Source of the DNA: Persicaria tinctoria
Taxonomy: Eukaryota > Streptophyta > Magnoliopsida > Caryophyllales > Polygonaceae
Assembly: GCA_037127255.1 (NCBI GenBank)
Contig: JBANSL010000009.1
Span: 24,392,475 to 24,456,474 of the forward strand
Length of the DNA: 64,000 nucleotides
Direction of reading: 5' to 3'
Numbering within the stretch: position 1 is the stretch's first letter; each line of letters starts with the position of its first letter. Below the pieces are notes generated by a model. It did no database searches, was not told the DNA's origin, and saw nothing but the letters and a program-made list of their open reading frames with translations. The position numbers and the translations under genes are program-made. Below, in pieces: positions 58,975 through 64,000 of the stretch.

Positions 58975-60235
58975 CTAAGCCCCTCGACGCTGGAGCTATC
59001 GCTCGCGGAGGGCCTCCGATCGTAGCTCGTATGCTCGCGGAGATAAACTCTTAACGGGTATAAACTAAGCCCCTCGACGCTGGAGCTATCGCTCGCGGAG
59101 GGCCTCCGATCGTAGCTCGTATGATCGCGGAGATAAACTCTTAACGAGTATAAACTAAGCCCCTCGACGCTGGAGCAATCGCTCGCGGAGGGCCTCCGAT
59201 CGTAGCTCGTATGCTCGCGGAGATAAACTCTTAACGAGTATAAACTAAGCCCCTCGACGCTGGAGCTATCGCTCGCGGAGGGCCTCCGATCGTAGCTCGT
59301 ATGCTCGCGGAGATAAACTCTTAACGAGTATAAACTAAGCCCCTCGACGCTGGAGCTATCGCTCGCGGAGGGCCTCCGATCGTAGCTCGTATGCTCGCGG
59401 AGATAAACTCTTAACGAGTATAAACTAAGCCCCTCGACGCTGGAGCTATCGCTCGCGGAGGGCCTCCGATCGTAGCTCGTATGCTCGCGGAGATAAACTC
59501 TTAACGAGTATAAACTAAGCCCCTCGACGCTGGAGCTATCGCTCGCGGAGGGCCTCCGATCGTAGCTCGTATGCTCGCGGAGATAAACTCTTAACGAGTA
59601 TAAACTAAGCCCCTCGACGCTGGAGCTATCGCTCGCGGAGGGCCTCCGATCGTAGCTCGTATGATCGTGGAGATAAACTCTTAACGAGTATAAACTAAGC
59701 CCCTCGACGCTGGAGCTATCGCTCGCGGAGGGCCTCCGATCGTAGCTCGTATGATCGCGGAGATAAACTCTTAACGAGTATAAACTAAGCCCCTCGACGC
59801 TGGAGCTATCGCTCGCGGAGGGCCTCCGATCGTAGCTCGTATGCTCGCGGAGATAAACTCTTAACGAGTATAAACTAATCCCATCGACGCTGGAGCTATC
59901 GCTCGCGGAGGGCCTCCGATCGTAGCTCATATGCTCGCGGAGATAAACTTTTAACGAGTATAAACTAAGTCCATCGACGCTGGAGCTATCGCTCGCGGAG
60001 GGCCTCCGATCGTAGCTCGTATGATCGCGGAGATAAACTCTTAACGAGTATAAACTAAGTCCCTCGACGCTGGAGCTATCGCTCGCGGAGGGCCTCCGAT
60101 CGTAGCTCGTATGCTCGCGGAGATAAACTCTTAACGAGTATAAACTAAGCCCCTCGACGCTGGAGTTATCGCTCGCGAAGGGCCTCCGATCGTAGCTCGT
60201 ATGATCGCAGAGATAAACTCTAAACGAGTATAAAT
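58975..60235. repeat. Tandem array C, 14 units of exactly 90 bp
   Basis: Units with CCCTCGACGCTGGAGCTATC and GCTCGCGGAGGGCCTCCGAT are repeated every 90 bp with few changes. Because 90 is divisible by three and no stop falls in one - strand frame, a 480-codon antisense ORF (58821-60263) with a 30-residue repeat results. The core is homologous to array A. Confidence 0.93.
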
Positions 60236-60501
60236 TAAAGTCCCTCAACGACGGAGCTCTCATCCGCGGAGGGCTTCCTGATTGAACTACGAAAGGCTTG
60301 ATTCTCTTCCCAAGAGATACGTAGGCAACCCACTAATAAGTTGGGTACAGCCCAGACCAAACAAACTTAGCAAAAACATTACACCAAAAGTCTGATATAT
60401 TGAGTACTCTCCCGAAGGAAGGCGAAGTACAAATGCATATGTTGTCTCGTTTGAAATCGAACCCTAGCTAAGCCTCATCTTAACTAAGGTTCGAGGAGCT
60501 G

Positions 60502-61013
60502 TGACGAAACACCATAAAATAAATAATATCATATGTATAAACGGGTTCCCGCTAAATAAATTAACTCGTATCACTTATAACAAAATGAGTCAACAAAATA
60601 GTGGATTTTCCCACCATCACCACATAAACCCATTGTTTGTACATCAAGTGCCACCTATGGGACACTTGTCTCAAGCAACATGACACTTGTCGCCTACCTC
60701 GGACACTTGTCGACAAGGGTTCATGAGGTTCTCCTATAAATATGAGTCGAAACCTTGAGACTCGGGGTCGGTTTTTGATGGCTAGAAGAGCCTTCCCGAG
60801 CGGGATTCATCTCGATCAGCGGGAGCCGACATTTGATGGAGCCATGGGAGGACGGTGGTCCACGGATGGCTTGAGCTCGGATCGGCACAGGTTTGGGTAC
60901 GCCGACAGTAACCCCGTCGCGCGTCTTAGGTAAGCCCGATCGTCTGAGCTCGCCCGCGTCCAACTTGATCCCGGAACCCGCCGACACGGGATTCTGAAAA
61001 TCGGGCTTCGTCA
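60502..61013 (+). repeat. 3' LTR of the non-autonomous element
   Basis: TGACGAAAC ... CTTCGTCA, 512 bp, nearly identical to the 5' LTR; TATAAATA at 60735-60742. Confidence 0.93.
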
Positions 61014-61018
61014 ACCTC

Positions 61019-62310
61019 CAAAGCGGTTCATTGAGTTCACCATCGACTTAGAGCCGGGAACCGCTCCTATTTCTAAGGCCTCGTATCGCATGGATCCAGT
61101 GGAGATGCAATAATTAAAGAGTCAGCTTGAAGAGTTGTTAGAGAAGGGTTATATTCGACCTAGTGCTTCACCTTGGGGTGCTTCCGTGCTGTTTGTGAAG
61201 AAGAAAGATGGCTCTTTCCGCCTGTGTATTGATTATCGGGAGCTAAACAAGGTGACGATCAAGAACAAGTATCCGCTGCCACACATTGATGACTTGTTAG
61301 ATCAGCTTCAAGGAGCGAAGGTATTCTCCAAGATTGACCTTCGATCTGGTTATCATCAGCTCCGAGTTCGTGATGAGGATATTCCAAAGACTGCTTTCAG
61401 GACACGTTATGGGCATTATGAGTTTGTGGTGATGCCCTTTGGTTTAACAAATGCTCCAGCAGTCTTTATGGATCTGATGAACCGTTGCTTCCACCACTAT
61501 TTGGATAAGTTCGTCGTAGTCTTCATCGACGACATCTTGATCTACTCACCAAGTGAGGAGGCTCACTCTGAGCACCTGAAAACTATCTTGATAACATTGC
61601 GAGAGCATCAGTTGTACGCGAAGCTGTCTAAGTGTGATTTTTGGATGAAGCAGGTGGCATTCTCAGGCCACATTATCTCAGAGAAAGGGGTGATGGTCGA
61701 CCCCCAAAAGATAGCAGCTGTAGAAAAGTGGAGTCCGCCAAAGAACGCTAAGGAGATTCGGAGTTTTCTGGGACTAGCAGGTTACTACAGGAGGTTCGTG
61801 GAAGGGTTTTCCAAATTGGCCCAACCACTGACCTTACTCCTGCGTAAATCCCAGAAATTCATCTGGAATGACAAATGCGAAGCAAGTTTCCAGGAGCTCA
61901 AGAAGCGGTTGACCACAGCACCTATTCTGGCACTCCCTAAGGAGTCGAAGGATTATGTGATCTACAGTGATGCTTCCAAACAAGGTCTGGGTTGTGTGTT
62001 GATGCAAGATGGGAAGGTTTTGCCTATGCATCACGACAGTTGAAGCCGTATGAGGAGAACTACCCAGTGCATGATCTGGAATTAGCTGCTGTGGTATTTG
62101 CTTTGAAAATTTGGCGCCATTATCTGTACGTAGTTCGCTGCCAGATATACACTGACCACAAGAGCATCAAGTATGTGTTCACCCAGAAGGAGTTGAATAT
62201 GAGACAAAGACGCTAGTTAGAGCTCATCAAGGACTACGACATTGAGCTTCTCTATCATCCTGGAAAGGCTAATGTCGTAGCCGATGCTTTAAGCCGCAAA
62301 TCTCAGCACG
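61019..62310 (+). pseudogene. Gypsy reverse transcriptase and RNase H
   Basis: The frame resumes with [20 protein letters not shown] stop (TAA) at about 61111 precedes the RT proper: [45 protein letters not shown], the active-site [11 protein letters not shown] and [12 protein letters not shown]. RNase H begins at [20 protein letters not shown] and is broken by a one-base frameshift at about 62020. It then reads [31 protein letters not shown] and a TAG stop at 62214 where Trp is usual, then DYDIELLYHPGKANVVADAL. RT catalytic residues are intact. Confidence 0.93.
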
Positions 62311-62529
62311 AGGCTATGATCAACTGTTTGACAGCAAGTCATGCTCTGCAGAAGGATCTGCTCAAGTTAGAGGTTGAGGTCTGGTTTGAGAAGAACCGAG
62401 GACAGTTGTGTATGATGGATATTCAGTGTGATCTGTTAGCAGAGATAAAGGCGAAGCAGACAGATGATGTTGTGTTATACTGCAGATCACCATTGATTTC
62501 CTTGAAGGAAAAGCTCCAGGCTTTGTCGT

Positions 62530-63865
62530 GAGAGAGGATGGATCCTTATGGTTTGGGAATCGCATTTGCGTCCCCAATGTCCCCGAGATCCGACATACCA
62601 TCCTTCAGGAAGCTCACGCATCCGGCTATTCAGTGCATCCTGGAGCTAGTAAGATGTATAAGAACCTGAGACAGAACTACTAGTGGTCTGGTATGAAGAA
62701 TGAAGTGACCGAGTATGTGGCCAGATGCTTGGTATGCCAGCAGGTCAAGATTGAGCACCAGCGACCTGGTGGGAAGCTCCAACCACTTCCAGTACCCACA
62801 TGGAAGTGGGAACAAATCTCGATGGATTTTGTTATGGGGCTCCCTAAGGGTCAGGGACAGAAGGATGCCATTTGGGTGATTGTTGATCGATTCACCAAAT
62901 GTGCACACTTCATTGCTATTCGATCTACCTGGAAGCCTGCTAAGCTGGCAGAATTGTACCTTCAACCCATTGTCCGCCTTCACGGGATTCCTTCGTCCAT
63001 TGTCTCTGATCGCGATGGACGGTTGATCTCAGAGTTCTGGAAGAAGCTGCATGAGGGACTTGGTACACAGCTGAATTTCAGTATCGCTTTTCACCCTCAG
63101 ATAGATGGTCAGTCAGAGAGGACCATTCAGACACTTGAGGATATGCTAATAGCCTGTGCTCTGGATAGGCCGACAGATTGGGAAAGCAGTTTGTGTCTGA
63201 TCGAGTTTACCTACAACAACAGCTGGCATGCATCCATAAAGATGGCTCCTTTTGAAGCCCTCTATGGACGGAAGTGTCGATCGCCTGTATGTTGGGATGA
63301 TGCGACTGATGCCATCCATATAGGTCCGGAGCTGTTAGAGAAGACAACTGAGGAAGTTGCAATGATCAGGCAACGAATGTTGACCGCTCAGAGTCGCCAA
63401 AAGTCTTATGCCGACCCTAGGCGTAGAGAGGTCAACTTTGAGGTGGGTGATAAGGTGTTTGTAAAAGTGTCACCCACGAAGGGAGTCTTCCGGTTTGGAA
63501 AGCGAGGGAAGCTGAACCCTCGATATGTCAGGCCATTTGAGATTCTGCAGCGTGTAGGAAATGTTGCCTACCGCCTTGCTCTGCCTCCGTCAGCTCATCC
63601 GGTGCATGATGTCTTTCATGTATCATTGTTGCGGAAATATGTGCCTTACCCAACCCACATCTCGAGCTATGAGGACATTGAGGTCCGCCCCACCGGAACC
63701 TATGAGGAAGAACCGGTGTTGATTCTAGAACGACGAGAGAAGCAACTTCGCACCAAGGTAGTTCCGCTCGTCAAAGTGCTTTGGTCAAAGCACGGAACGG
63801 AGGAGATGACTTGGGAAACTGAAGAAGAAATGAGGAAACGCTTTCCTCAGTTGTTTTCTACTTAG
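62530..63865 (+). pseudogene. Gypsy integrase with C-terminal chromodomain-like region
   Basis: The HHCC finger spans 62590-62750 (H..H, then CLVCQQ), with a TAG stop at 62681-62683 in place of Trp. From 62693 a frame of 390 aa is open. The catalytic residues are present: Asp in WVIVDRFTKCAHF, Asp in IVSDRDGRLISEFW, and Glu in DGQSERTIQTLEDM. The GPF-like region follows (RYVRPFEIL, VFHVSLLRKY), then a chromodomain-type end (VVPLVKVLWSKHGTEEMTWE). Stop at 63863-63865. In chromoviruses this tail steers insertion to particular chromatin. Confidence 0.93.
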
Positions 63866-64000
63866 CGCGAGTCGCGTAGTGATTTCATTACCTTGTTTAT
63901 TCTAATTATGATGATTAAGAAAACTTGTTAGAGACCTTTGTTATGGTCCAGTTGGTTGATGTGTTATATTCTTGTCGATCTCTTGGTTATTTCTCTCGTC
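63866..64000 (+). other. Gypsy sequence after pol, cut by the window end
   Basis: Short noncoding stretch. The polypurine tract and 3' LTR are expected beyond the window. Confidence 0.5.

Larger units (their letters stand above)
55877..61013 (+). mobile_element. Non-autonomous LTR retrotransposon (LARD-like), recently inserted in the gypsy pol
   Basis: It has two 512-bp LTRs (55877-56388 and 60502-61013), which differ at about five sites by eye. The 5-bp target duplication ACCTC (55872-55876 and 61014-61018) is intact. A primer-binding site TGGCGCCGTGCGTGGGGA follows the 5' LTR, of the kind found in Tat/Athila-type gypsy elements. The interior of about 4.1 kb has no gag or pol; it consists of AT-rich sequence and about 2.7 kb of tandem arrays. 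It must depend on another element's proteins to move. Low LTR divergence means it is the youngest insertion in the nest. Confidence 0.92.
51637..64000 (+). mobile_element. Ty3/gypsy chromovirus (Tekay/Del-like), nested in the copia LTR, 3' end outside the window
   Basis: It starts TGAAATACCCC inside the copia 5' LTR, followed by a long LTR, a disrupted gag region, protease (DSG), reverse transcriptase and RNase H, and an integrase whose C-terminus has a chromodomain-like end (VLWSKHGTEEMTWETEEEMR). Order PR-RT-RH-IN defines gypsy; the chromodomain points to chromoviruses of the Tekay type. It carries stops and frameshifts and is split by a 5.1-kb LTR element at 55877-61013. The 3' LTR is beyond the window. 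Confidence 0.88.

Noticed and set aside
57591..60290. CRISPR-like regular repeats
   Set aside because: Units are contiguous, with no unique spacers, and lie inside a plant LTR element; this is a satellite-type tandem array.

Overview
This is a plant nuclear genome window, most likely from a eudicot. It has GT-AG introns, Stowaway MITEs, Ty1/copia, Ty3/gypsy and LINE retroelements, a DUF1985-Ulp1 MULE, and two conserved plant genes. I cannot place the species more closely. Only two genes look intact. Nearly everything else is transposable-element sequence in various states of decay.

Layout. (1) 1-19213 is a large Mutator-like (MULE) composite. It holds two diverged copies of a DUF1985-Ulp1 protease gene on the + strand, a degenerate gene for a coiled-coil protein with a C-terminal membrane segment (-), and a broken MuDR-type transposase (-). 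An LTR-like block (about 2840-4880), a hAT MITE and a Stowaway MITE are inserted in it. (2) 19980-25142 (+) is an intact calcium-regulated mitochondrial ATP-Mg/Pi carrier gene (488 aa, 4 exons). (3) 25143-27751 is intergenic and contains three Stowaway-like MITEs. (4) 27752-36666 (-) is an intact 15-exon gene for a DUF3754 (TMEM143-like) membrane protein (489 aa), with a LINE-like insertion in one intron. (5) 36667-45339 is mostly noncoding and holds an O-fucosyltransferase pseudogene and LINE fragments. (6) 45340-64000 is a three-level nest. A Ty1/copia element (-) has a Ty3/gypsy chromovirus (+) inserted in its 5' LTR. That chromovirus has a young non-autonomous 5.1-kb LTR element inserted in its pol, and the inner element carries about 2.7 kb of tandem arrays.

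The most interesting signal is in the MULE. The 8-mer TGACACGG, on either strand, occurs about 30 times between positions 1 and 19213 by my reading, and I did not see it in the rest of the window. With near variants it forms triads at a fixed 21-22 bp spacing. The triads lie in introns of both the DUF1985-Ulp1 gene and the transposase and in a 5 x 238-bp tandem array. They also recur inside the transposase coding sequence, where the spacing is exactly 21 bp and so stays in frame. This looks like an element-wide array of protein-binding sites. By analogy with VANDAL MULEs, whose VANC proteins counter silencing by binding short clustered motifs in their own element, I propose that the DUF1985 protein (or the transposase) reads this array. 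That is an inference; the spacing pattern itself is visible in the sequence.
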